A stretch of DNA of 34,950 nt, taken from contig JAJPHU010000332.1 of assembly GCA_021325115.1 (NCBI GenBank), positions 1 through 34,950 of the forward strand. The letters are read 5' to 3'. The position numbers were made by a program, and so were the translations under genes. Source of the DNA: Planctomycetota bacterium (GTDB lineage: Bacteria > Planctomycetota > Planctomycetia > Gemmatales > Gemmataceae). This document shows, one piece after another, positions 1 through 7,840 of this stretch (position 1 is the stretch's first letter; each line of letters starts with the position of its first letter). The notes beneath the pieces were generated by a model. That model searched no databases and had not been told where the DNA came from. It was given only the letters and a program-made list of their open reading frames with translations.

Positions 1-121
1 AGGAGCGGAACCCGCGTGTGAGCGAAACGATGGTATATGTGGCGATGATTCATCTAATGCTCCGGCGGCTACGACCCGCGTGAACGATAAGGAAACCCCC
101 ATTTGCAAACACGCTCTTACT

Positions 122-3100
122 CTATGGTTTGGTCCGCCAGTACGAATCCCTTCCCCGGACGCGACCCAAGAATTGAGCGAAGCTATCGAACAGCGAGTAG
201 GTCACGGGCGTCACCAACAGCGCCAGTAGCAGACTGAGCATCTGGCCGCCGATGACGACCTTGGCCATGCTCGCCCGCGCTCCCGCCCCCGGCCCCTGGC
301 CCAAAGCGATGGGAACCATCGCCGCGATCAGCATTACTGTCGTCATCAGGATGGGTCGCAAGCGTGTATGGTTCGCTTCCAGAATGGCGGCTTCGCGCTC
401 CATGCCAGCGCGGCGCAGCTCATTCGACTTGTCCACTTGCAGGATACCGTTCTTCTTGACGATGCCGATGAGCATGAACAGGCCGAACATCGCATACAGG
501 TCCATCGGCTGGCGGAACAGCAACAGCGATAACAAACCAAAGGGGATGGTCACGGGCAGAGCAGCCAGGATGCTGACCGGGTGCAGCCAGTTCTCGAACT
601 GGGCCGCCAGAATCAGGTACATGAACAGGATGCTGAGTACAAAGGCGATCAGGAAGTTGTAGCCGGTTTCGCCCAGCATCTTGGCCTGACCGCCAAACAC
701 GGCCTCATACTGCGGCGGCAGGTTCATTTCCTGGATAATGGCCCGCGCATGTTGCACGGCATCGTTGAGGGAAACCTTATCGGGGTTGGCCAGCAGCGTG
801 ACTGCGCGCTGGCGGTTGAAACGATCAATCTGGCTGGGGCCGCGTGCCTCGTTCAAGCGCGCCAGGCTGGCGAGTTGGATCGGCCCGGCGGAAGGCGAGG
901 GGATTGTTAACCTGTCCAACCCCTGTGACGTGGCCCGAAACGGTCTGTCAGCCCGCAGCCATACGTCATACTGCTCTGTCCCTTCTTTGTAGCGCGATAC
1001 AGGTTGGCCGCCTACCAGGACGCTCAGCGTGTTGGCGATGGTTTGCACAGGAATGCCCAGATCGCTGGCCCGCTCGCGGTCGATAGCCACCTGGACCTCC
1101 GGTTTGCGGAGTGATAACGTAGAGTCCACGTCCACCAGGCCCGGAATTTGTCGAAGTTTTTCTTTCAGCGTGTTGGAATATTCTTCCAGTTTGCCCAGGT
1201 CGGGCCCGAGAAGATTGAGCTGGAAAATGCGGCTATCCTGTCCGGTCCCGCCAATGGCGGATACGTCGGAGACGGCACAGCGCAGGTCCGGATATTCCGC
1301 AAGGATGTTGCGGGCGCGTTCCATCACCTCGAACTGCGTATAGCCGCGCTTCTCCAGATCCTTGAGTCGCAAGTAGATGGAGCCGCGCGTCACGTCGCCT
1401 TGGCCCTTGCCGGCAGAACCGTTGTTCTCGCCAATCACCGTGAAACGCTTCACCACACCCGGCAGAGCGGCCAAGCGCTGCTCGATTTCCCCGATCACCT
1501 GATCCGTTCGCTCCAGGGTGTAGCCTTCGGGCGTGATGTAGTGGACCTCGAACTCGCTCTGGTCGTCGCGCGGCACCAAGTTGACGCCCATTATGGCGGC
1601 GATAGGGCCGGTCGAAAAGACTACCAGCACGCACAAGACTACCATGAGGAAGCGGTGCCGCATCGCCCAGCGCAGTGCCAAACCGTAAAAGCCGTCCACC
1701 CCCCGGTAGACCCAACCCGACTTCGACCTGGCATGGCCCGTCTCAGATGGATCGAGTTTGAGGAAGCGCGAACAGAGCATCGGTGTCAGGGTAAATGACA
1801 CAAATAAACTCATGAGAATGGCGAAGGCCACAGTCAGCCCGAAGCTGCTGAAAAAGCGGCCGACCATACCGCCCATAAAAGCGACTGGCAAAAAAATCAC
1901 TACCAGTGACAAGCTCGTCGCCATCACGGCCAGGCCGATCTCCTGGGTGCCGTCGCGCGCGGCAGTCAGGGCATCCTTGCCGAACTCCTCCATGTGGCGA
2001 AAGATGTTCTCATGCACCACCACGGCATCATCAATGACGATGCCGATAGCCAGGATCAGGGCCAACATAGTGATGTTGTTGAGTGTAAAGCCCATGTACC
2101 ACATGAACAGGAACGTCGGCACGATAGAGGTGGGAATTGCCAGCGTGGCGATCACGGTGGTCCGCCAATCGCGGATGAACAGCAGGATGGTCAACGATAC
2201 CAGCACGCCGGCCAGCAGCAAGTGAAACTTAACCTCCTCCATCGACAAGCGAACGAAACGCGATTGGTCCTGCGTAATGTCGATGCGGATGTCGGCCGGC
2301 AGCGTTTTGCTGATCTTGGCCAGACGGTCCTGAACAGCGTCGGAAATCTGCACGGTGTTGGTGCCGGACTGTTTCTGCACAAACAGACTGACGGCGGCTT
2401 GCCCATCCAGGCGCGTCAGGCCGCGCGGCTCCTCGATGGAATCTTCGGCCCGGCCGATGTCCTGGATACGAATCGGGTAGCCCTTGCGGTTGGCGACAAT
2501 GAGGTCATTGAATTGCGGCGCGGCCTGGATGCGGCCCAGCGTTCGGAGGACCAACTCCCGCGATCCTTGCTGGACAATGCCGCCCGGTACTTCCAGGTTT
2601 TGCGTCAACAGCGCTTGGCGAACGTCCTCGACAGACAGGCCAAAGGCCGACAGACGATCCGTGTTGACGATGATGTTGATGGCGCGGTTTCGGCCTCCGG
2701 ACAGGCTCACCGAGCCGACTCCGGAGACCGTTTGCAGAGGCTCCTGGATCTGGTGCTTGGCGATTTCGGTGATCTCACGCACGTCACGCCGCCCGGAAAT
2801 TACAATCGTCATGATCGGTGAAGCATCCAGGTCGAACTTGTTGACCACGGGCGGGTCCATGCCCTGCGGCAAGTCTTTGATGATGGCCGACACCTTGTCG
2901 CGCACTTCCTGGGCGGCCACATCGCCGTTCTTCTCCAGCACAAACTGCACCGTGACGGTACTGACGCCTTCGCGTGTCGTTGAGCGCAGCTCATCCACGC
3001 CGGAGACCGAGTTGACGGCTTCCTCAATGGGTTTGGTGACTGTCGTTTCCAGTTCCTCGGCGCTGGCGCCCGGCAGATGAGCCATCACAGTCACCACCGG

Positions 3101-3226
3101 GAAATCCACCTTGGGGAACAGGTCCACGCCCAACTTGAAATAAGAGACTAAACCCAGCACCACCGGGGCAGAAACGAGTACCCAGGTAAAGATCGGCCGA
3201 CGAATACAAATTTCAGATATATTCAC
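122..3226 (-). CDS. RND efflux permease (HAE1/AcrB-type), first system
   Basis: This is an inner-membrane, proton-driven RND pump that would export hydrophobic compounds through a periplasmic adaptor and an outer-membrane channel. Its 1034 aa is normal for HAE1 pumps. Visible hallmarks are the N-terminal ICIRRPIFTWVL helix, the TM4 proton-relay pair in IVIDDAVVVHEN (D399/D400), and the TM10 lysine in the GIVKKNGIL stretch. Two large periplasmic loops lie between TM1-2 and TM7-8. The start is GTG at 3226-3224, preceded by AGAGGA on the minus strand, and the conserved N-terminus begins right after it. It is the last gene of marR-hlyD-RND; no outer-membrane factor gene lies beside it. The substrate cannot be read from sequence. 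The family call is firm. Confidence 0.95.
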   Translation of the reverse strand: MNISEICIRRPIFTWVLVSAPVVLGLVSYFKLGVDLFPKVDFPVVTVMAHLPGASAEELETTVTKPIEEAVNSVSGVDELRSTTREGVSTVTVQFVLEKNGDVAAQEVRDKVSAIIKDLPQGMDPPVVNKFDLDASPIMTIVISGRRDVREITEIAKHQIQEPLQTVSGVGSVSLSGGRNRAINIIVNTDRLSAFGLSVEDVRQALLTQNLEVPGGIVQQGSRELVLRTLGRIQAAPQFNDLIVANRKGYPIRIQDIGRAEDSIEEPRGLTRLDGQAAVSLFVQKQSGTNTVQISDAVQDRLAKISKTLPADIRIDITQDQSRFVRLSMEEVKFHLLLAGVLVSLTILLFIRDWRTTVIATLAIPTSIVPTFLFMWYMGFTLNNITMLALILAIGIVIDDAVVVHENIFRHMEEFGKDALTAARDGTQEIGLAVMATSLSLVVIFLPVAFMGGMVGRFFSSFGLTVAFAILMSLFVSFTLTPMLCSRFLKLDPSETGHARSKSGWVYRGVDGFYGLALRWAMRHRFLMVVLCVLVVFSTGPIAAIMGVNLVPRDDQSEFEVHYITPEGYTLERTDQVIGEIEQRLAALPGVVKRFTVIGENNGSAGKGQGDVTRGSIYLRLKDLEKRGYTQFEVMERARNILAEYPDLRCAVSDVSAIGGTGQDSRIFQLNLLGPDLGKLEEYSNTLKEKLRQIPGLVDVDSTLSLRKPEVQVAIDRERASDLGIPVQTIANTLSVLVGGQPVSRYKEGTEQYDVWLRADRPFRATSQGLDRLTIPSPSAGPIQLASLARLNEARGPSQIDRFNRQRAVTLLANPDKVSLNDAVQHARAIIQEMNLPPQYEAVFGGQAKMLGETGYNFLIAFVLSILFMYLILAAQFENWLHPVSILAALPVTIPFGLLSLLLFRQPMDLYAMFGLFMLIGIVKKNGILQVDKSNELRRAGMEREAAILEANHTRLRPILMTTVMLIAAMVPIALGQGPGAGARASMAKVVIGGQMLSLLLALLVTPVTYSLFDSFAQFLGRVRGRDSYWRTKP

Positions 3227-3265
3227 CAGATATATCCTCTATATCGGTGCAAGAAGCGGACGGTC

Positions 3266-3296
3266 AATCGGTTAGCTGCAATACGGCTAATCGATT
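3266..3296. repeat. Intercistronic hairpin between hlyD and the RND gene
   Basis: The arms AATCGGTTAGCT (3266-3277) and GGCTAATCGATT (3285-3296) can pair over about 12 bp, with two G-U wobbles and a 7-nt loop. The hairpin lies in the 88-bp gap between the adaptor and pump genes. It could stabilise or attenuate the mRNA between cistrons. There is no T-run, so it is not an obvious terminator. Its GGTTAGC core resembles the arms of the larger hairpin at 13155-13212. Confidence 0.5.
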
Positions 3297-3314
3297 AATC
3301 GTCTGTCTCATGCA

Positions 3315-4721
3315 TCACTTCAAGGGACAGCGCACGGCAACGGGAGTGCCATCCGCGAGGGCCGTCTGGCCGCTGGTGATAACCTGCGCGCCGCGAGGCA
3401 GGGCCGTGCCAGGGAGGATCTCAACCCACTCTGTGTTCTGCATTCCCAGCGCTACCCGCACTTCTTTGGCACGTCCATTTTCGATCACGAAGACTTTCGT
3501 GACACCCGCAAAAGTGGTCAGTGCTTCAAGCGACACGGTGGCGACTTCACTGTCGTGTCGGGTAAAGATCGCGGCTTTGGCGAAACTGCCCGGTTTGAGC
3601 TTGCCCTCGGGGTTGGGCACCTCGATTTCCACCTGAAAAGTTCGGTTAACCGGATCGACAGTGGGATTGATGCGCACTACGAGGCCAATAAAAGGCTGAG
3701 AGTGTGCGGCCGTGGCCACCTCAACGCGTTGACCGCGTTGGATCTCGTTGCTGTAGCGCTCGGGGACCAAGACGCGCAGTTTCAACATCCGATTGATCAC
3801 CAGCCTGTATACTTCCGTGCCACTGCGCACGAAACTCCCTTCCGAGACCGAACGTTGCGACACCACATACGTCACATCCCCCTCCATGCCAGGCACTCGC
3901 TGCAAGGGCACCGGAACTTTGATGGTCATGTCCTGGAGTTGCTGGCGGGCGATGGCCAGCCCATCGCGCTTCATCTCCGCAGTTGCCACCAAAGAGCGGG
4001 CCATCAAGATTTGCTGGCGATATTCGGCCTCGGCAGCGCGGTAGTCGGCGGTCTTGTCGGTTAATTCCTCAGTCGTGACAGCGCCATTGCGCGCCAGGGT
4101 GCAGATGCGGTCGTAACGGAGCTTCGCATTGTGCAATCGCTCGCGCGCCTGCATCACGGCCGGCAGGCGCTCCACGTCGAATTTCGGTCCTACTGGCAAT
4201 TCGTCAACACCGAGCTTCGCCAAATCGACGCGGAGGGATTTCTCGGCCTGACTCAGAAGCAATTCGTAGTCGGTGGGATCGAACTCTACGAGCAGGTCTC
4301 CTGGCTTGACGCAATCGGAGACATCGTGGTGAATCTTGCGCACCCGGCCGTCTACCTTGGCGGCAATCGCTACCTCTTCATAGCCGTAGAGTGTCCCGAT
4401 CACCTCGACGCGGCGTTGCACAGATCGGTATGTTATGGGCTCCACGGTCACCAGGACTGTGTCCGGATCGCGCGGACTTGTTCCGGTCTCCGGGGGCAAC
4501 GTTTCCTTCTCTGGACGGCCCAGACGTTCGCCGAGAAACGCCCCGCTTCCCCCTAAGATAAAGAGGACCACCAAAGCCCCGAACAGCTTGCCCCGCCAAG
4601 TAGGTTTCGGTACTGCCCGATCGATTCGTGTAGGGGCCGTGCTCAGAGGGCGAGTCGGCGTCGTCGCTGAGGGAAAAGCGGTTTCTTGAGTGAGAGTCGG
4701 CGGAGACAACGTTTTATCCAT
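3315..4721 (-). CDS. Periplasmic adaptor (HlyD/AcrA membrane fusion protein)
   Basis: The 468-aa membrane fusion protein would link the RND pump at 122-3226 to an outer-membrane channel. A Pro/Thr-rich cytoplasmic N-terminus is followed by one membrane anchor at about residues 45-62 (LFGALVVLFILGGSGAFLG). A lipoyl-like half-motif (AAKVDGRVRKIHHDVSDCVK), an alpha-helical hairpin at about 180-250, and beta-barrel and membrane-proximal segments follow. It begins 24 nt after the marR stop, with AAAGGAAAC ahead of the ATG, so the genes are co-transcribed. The anchor is an uncleaved TM helix rather than a lipobox, unlike the second adaptor at 6677-7780. Family assignment is firm; substrate unknown. 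Confidence 0.93.
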   Translation of the reverse strand: MDKTLSPPTLTQETAFPSATTPTRPLSTAPTRIDRAVPKPTWRGKLFGALVVLFILGGSGAFLGERLGRPEKETLPPETGTSPRDPDTVLVTVEPITYRSVQRRVEVIGTLYGYEEVAIAAKVDGRVRKIHHDVSDCVKPGDLLVEFDPTDYELLLSQAEKSLRVDLAKLGVDELPVGPKFDVERLPAVMQARERLHNAKLRYDRICTLARNGAVTTEELTDKTADYRAAEAEYRQQILMARSLVATAEMKRDGLAIARQQLQDMTIKVPVPLQRVPGMEGDVTYVVSQRSVSEGSFVRSGTEVYRLVINRMLKLRVLVPERYSNEIQRGQRVEVATAAHSQPFIGLVVRINPTVDPVNRTFQVEIEVPNPEGKLKPGSFAKAAIFTRHDSEVATVSLEALTTFAGVTKVFVIENGRAKEVRVALGMQNTEWVEILPGTALPRGAQVITSGQTALADGTPVAVRCPLK

Positions 4722-4745
4722 GTTTCCTTTCCCTTTGGAAATGGC

Positions 4746-5213
4746 TCAAGCCGTGGAAACCATCTGACGTATCGGAGAGCGCCCCGCGCGAGCGATCTTG
4801 CGGAACAGCACCATAAAGATTTCCTGTTCCTCTTCGGTGAGCGCGCCAAGCATCGTGCGGAACAACTGCAAATGCATTTCTTTCAAAGACTGATAGACCT
4901 CGCGGCCTGCATCTGTTAATTCCACACGGACGACTCGCCGGTCTTCCTCCGATCGATGGCGATGCACCAGTTCCTTTTGCTCCAGACTGTCGGCGATGCT
5001 GGTCATGGAATTAACAGCGACGGCGAGGTATTCCGCCAATTCACGCATCATTCGCGGTCCTTTGTTGCCGAGGAACTCAACCACGCGCAACTCCTGCATG
5101 TTCAGATCCGCGTGAGGTCCGTTGGCAGCCGCCGCATTGACACCCTGGAACTGTTTCAAAATGTCCTGAACCAACTCTTGCAAATCGGCAGCACGGCGAT
5201 TGCGAGCGGACAT
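4746..5213 (-). CDS. MarR family transcriptional regulator
   Basis: This 155-aa winged-helix protein is the first gene of the operon and the natural candidate for its repressor. The central DNA-binding region includes MRELAEYLAVAVNSMTSIAD (recognition helix) and the wing VHRHRSEEDRRVVRVELT, whose DRR signature is typical of MarR proteins. Long helices at both ends would form the dimer. The ATG at 5213 has AAGGAG six bases upstream. Autorepression with release by a pump substrate is the usual pattern for this arrangement, but that is inference; I did not find a convincing operator palindrome. Confidence 0.93.
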   Translation of the reverse strand: MSARNRRAADLQELVQDILKQFQGVNAAAANGPHADLNMQELRVVEFLGNKGPRMMRELAEYLAVAVNSMTSIADSLEQKELVHRHRSEEDRRVVRVELTDAGREVYQSLKEMHLQLFRTMLGALTEEEQEIFMVLFRKIARAGRSPIRQMVSTA

Positions 5214-5251
5214 AGTGCGCTCCTTGAAATATTCGATTTTAGAACAATCTG

Positions 5252-5279
5252 ACTATAGAAGGATATACGCGACTGTCAA
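5252..5279 (-). promoter_or_regulatory. Sigma70-type promoter of the marR-hlyD-RND operon
   Basis: On the minus strand a perfect -35 TTGACA (5279-5274) is separated by 16 bp from TATAGT (5257-5252). This lies about 40 bp upstream of the marR start. An imperfect GATT/AATC inverted repeat lies just downstream of the -10 and could be part of a MarR operator, but that is weak. Confidence 0.7.
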
Positions 5280-5358
5280 GGGCATTCCTGTCTCCTCCTG
5301 AACCTTGGCCTTCCCCTGGGGGCAGCAGCGCGATATACATCCGCCGTGGAGGTGGAGC

Positions 5359-6012
5359 ATGAGGCGGATCGGCTTGATCGCCGTGTTGGCGTTGCTGGTC
5401 TCGGCCTGTGCGCCGGCGCTCTCCGAGCGTGTCCGCCAGTACAACGACCTCGGCGTCCAGAATTTCCAGAAGGGCGAATTCGACCGCGCCCGCGCCGATT
5501 TCCAGGCTGCTCTCGCTCTCCGGCCTAACAATTCTGCGCTACTTTACAACCTCGGCCAATGTTACGACCACCTCGGCCAAAGTGAACAAGCGGAGAAATA
5601 CTATCGTCTTTGTCTGCAACAGCAGCCTAACGACGCCGACTGCCGCCATGCCCTGAACTTGCTACTCGTGCAGAATGGCCGTCTGGCCGAAGCCCGGCAG
5701 ATGGTGCAGGACTGGCTGGCGCGCGAACCAAAACTGTCTGCCGCCTATGCTGAAGACGGCTGGCTGTTCCAGCGTCAGGGCGATCCGATCAGCGCCATCA
5801 AACGTTATCAACAGGCCATCTATTACGATCCGCATAATACCCTGGCGCTCATCGAAATGGGCCGAATTTACGAAGAAGAGTTGAATCTGCCCAGTCGGGC
5901 CTTGAAACTCTATCTGACGGCTCTGGATTACGATCCGCGCCAGCCGGACCTGGTCAAGCACGTCAATCAGTTGCGTACGCGCGGGGTCGGCCCTCCGCAC
6001 CCGGAATCATAA
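5359..6012 (+). CDS. TPR-repeat lipoprotein
   Basis: This 217-aa predicted lipoprotein has a signal peptide ending in the lipobox LVSAC with Cys17. At least four tetratricopeptide repeats follow; examples are YNDLGVQNFQKGEFDRARAD, YNLGQCYDHLGQSEQAEKYY and ISAIKRYQQAIYYDPHN. TPR proteins of this type scaffold protein contacts in the periplasm or at the outer membrane. The partner is unknown. I chose the ATG at 5359 because GGAGG lies just upstream and it gives a proper signal peptide; an upstream in-frame ATG at 5305 would put 18 residues ahead of it. It is divergent from marR and followed 26 nt later by the DUF952 gene, so the two may be co-transcribed. Confidence 0.85.
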   Translation: MRRIGLIAVLALLVSACAPALSERVRQYNDLGVQNFQKGEFDRARADFQAALALRPNNSALLYNLGQCYDHLGQSEQAEKYYRLCLQQQPNDADCRHALNLLLVQNGRLAEARQMVQDWLAREPKLSAAYAEDGWLFQRQGDPISAIKRYQQAIYYDPHNTLALIEMGRIYEEELNLPSRALKLYLTALDYDPRQPDLVKHVNQLRTRGVGPPHPES

Positions 6013-6038
6013 AACGATACGGAAAGGGAGGACGCACC

Positions 6039-6368
6039 ATGCGACCGATTTATCATTTGGTTCCTCGCTGCGTCTGGGAGGAGAACCCCGATCAGCCGTA
6101 CTGTCCCGATTCGCTGGCGCGTGAGGGATTCATTCACTGCTCCTTTGCTGAGCAAGTGGCGTGGGCAGCGAATCGTTTCTATGCCGAGATCGTGGATTTG
6201 CTGCTTCTGCACATCGATACGGAGCGCTTGACCAGTCCTTTGCGCGAGGAAGCCTGCGATACGGGAGAAATCTTCCCGCACATCTACGGCCCTCTGAATC
6301 GAGAGGCCGTGGTGGCAGCGGAAGTGCTGACACGCGGACCGGATGGCTGGCAATATATAGGGGGATGA
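6039..6368 (+). CDS. DUF952 family protein
   Basis: This 109-aa cytosolic protein matches the DUF952 pattern: IYHLVPR near the start, then EGFIHCSFAEQV, then LLLHIDTERL and FPHIYGPLNREAVV. The family has a small fold reminiscent of ADP-ribosyl-transferring enzymes, but its biochemical function is not established to my knowledge. The start has AAGGGAGG upstream. The stop codon lies inside the left boundary of an IS3 remnant, so the last few residues (about WQYIGG) may have been altered by the rearrangement. The body of the domain looks complete. Confidence 0.85.
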   Translation: MRPIYHLVPRCVWEENPDQPYCPDSLAREGFIHCSFAEQVAWAANRFYAEIVDLLLLHIDTERLTSPLREEACDTGEIFPHIYGPLNREAVVAAEVLTRGPDGWQYIGG

Positions 6369-6542
6369 GACGGTGGCGGAGTTTGGAACGGGGCCTGGCG
6401 GCGTATTTTGCTTTTACAACCACGAGCGGCCCCACCAGGCGTTGGGCTACCGAACTCCTGCCGAGGTACATGTCGGAGAGGGCCGAAAGCCGTCAAGGAG
6501 TAGGTAAAAATCGGGTGTTTTTGGTCTTGACAACGGAGTCCA
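6358..6542 (+). mobile_element. IS3-family right-end remnant, copy 1
   Basis: This stretch is nearly identical to 14566-14748 and carries the last about 48 codons of an IS3 OrfB transposase plus the right inverted-repeat end (GGTCTTGACAACGGAGTCCA, ending at 6542). The reading frame is 6364-6507. Compared with copy 2 it has one inserted T in the gcggagtttgg stretch and a compensating loss in gtattttgc, so a short internal segment is frame-shifted and the gene is dead. After the lesions the frame again reads FYNHERPHQALGYRTPAEVH. Everything upstream (orfA, left end, DDE core) is missing. The 5' break falls at the stop codon of the DUF952 gene. Confidence 0.88.
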
Positions 6543-6676
6543 CTTCAGAGTTACAAAGGAAAGATCGAACGTCCGAGAATTCAGCCTCTGGTGGGTTGTG
6601 AGCGCCTACACGGATTTCTCATCAGGTAAGTGATCCAGCATGCGACCGAAAAGGCAATCAGCGAGCGAAAAATCCT

Positions 6677-7780
6677 ATGAAAGTCTCACCGACCTTGGCC
6701 ATCATCCTGACGCTAATGTCCTTCTCCCTGCCCGCTTGCCACATGGATACGGAGGGAAAGGAACAGTCCCACCAAGAGCACCATAAGATCGTGGTCACCA
6801 GCCCCAAGGCAAAGGACGTCGTCATCACCCAGCCCTATGTCTGCCAGATCCGCTCGAAGCAACATATCGAGGTCCGTGCCTTGGTAGATGGATATCTCGA
6901 GGAGATCTTGATCCAGGAGGGCCAGGCAGTGAAAAAGGGCGACGTGATGTTCAAGATCAATCCTATTCTTTACCAGGCAAAGTACGAAGCCGCGAAGGCC
7001 GAATACGAGCGCGCGGAATTGGAATACAATTACACGAAGAGTCTGAGCGAGAAGAATGCGGTCTCTCAGAACGAGGTGGCACTGTACAAGGCCAAGGTCT
7101 TGGCGAAGAAAGCGGAAATGGTAAAGGCCGAGGCCGAATTGAAGTTTACCGACATCAGAGCGCCGTTCGACGGCATCGTCGATCGCCAGCACGAGCAGCG
7201 GGGCAGTCTGATCAAGGAGAGGGACATCCTCACGACCTTGTCCGATAACAGCGTGATGTGGGTTTATTTCAACGTGCCCGAAGTTCGCTACCTCGAATAC
7301 ATGGCCCACGTCCGTCAGGCTGAGGAAGCCCCTCGAATCGAACTCAAACTGGCTGACGGCAGCAAGTTCCCATATCTCGCTACCACCATCACCATCGAGG
7401 CCCAGTTCAACAACGAGACCGGGAACATCCCCTTCCGCGCGGATTTTCCGAACCCACGCGGCCTGCTGCGTCACGGTCAGACCGGCACCGTGTTGATCCA
7501 CCAGAGGTTGAAAAACGCCATCGCCATCCCTCAGCGGGCCACCTTCGAGATTTTGGACAAGCAATACGTTTGGGTCGTCGGCGCAGAGGACGTGGTGCAT
7601 CAGCGCCTGATCACCATCGAGCACGAATTGGAGGACATTTTTGTCATCAAGAGCGGACTGGACGTGAAAGACAAGATCGTTCTGGAAGGGGTCCGGGAGG
7701 TCCGCGACGGCGACAAGGTGGAATACGAGTTTCGTCTTCCGGAAGAGATCCTCGACAAGCAAAAAAATCACGCGGAATAG
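6677..7780 (+). CDS. Periplasmic adaptor lipoprotein (MexE/AcrA-type), second system
   Basis: This 367-aa adaptor is for the RND pump that follows. The signal peptide ends in a lipobox LPAC with Cys21, so the mature protein is probably lipid-anchored. A lipoyl-like half-motif (VRALVDGYLEEILIQEGQAV), a helical hairpin rich in Lys/Glu/Ala (about 95-150), the second half-motif (DIRAPFDGIVD) and a beta-barrel domain follow in order. It is separated by 60 nt from the RND gene and forms an adaptor-pump-channel operon. The ribosome-binding site is weak. An IS3 right end finishes 134 bp upstream. No regulator gene lies adjacent. Family assignment is firm. Confidence 0.93.
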   Translation: MKVSPTLAIILTLMSFSLPACHMDTEGKEQSHQEHHKIVVTSPKAKDVVITQPYVCQIRSKQHIEVRALVDGYLEEILIQEGQAVKKGDVMFKINPILYQAKYEAAKAEYERAELEYNYTKSLSEKNAVSQNEVALYKAKVLAKKAEMVKAEAELKFTDIRAPFDGIVDRQHEQRGSLIKERDILTTLSDNSVMWVYFNVPEVRYLEYMAHVRQAEEAPRIELKLADGSKFPYLATTITIEAQFNNETGNIPFRADFPNPRGLLRHGQTGTVLIHQRLKNAIAIPQRATFEILDKQYVWVVGAEDVVHQRLITIEHELEDIFVIKSGLDVKDKIVLEGVREVRDGDKVEYEFRLPEEILDKQKNHAE

Positions 7781-7840
7781 CAAGCGCTTACCGACACTTG
7801 CCGATACGGAACTCGACAAGATTATCTCAGGACATGTTAC

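Noticed and set aside
1148-2821. Several 150-275-codon plus-strand frames opposite the first RND pump
   Set aside because: They lie in antisense to a fully conserved pump and show no family signature.
6713-7819. Long open frame (368 codons) on the minus strand opposite the adaptor gene
   Set aside because: It is the mirror of the real adaptor gene, which has a lipobox and family motifs; the minus-strand product has no recognisable domain and reflects the high-GC codon pattern.
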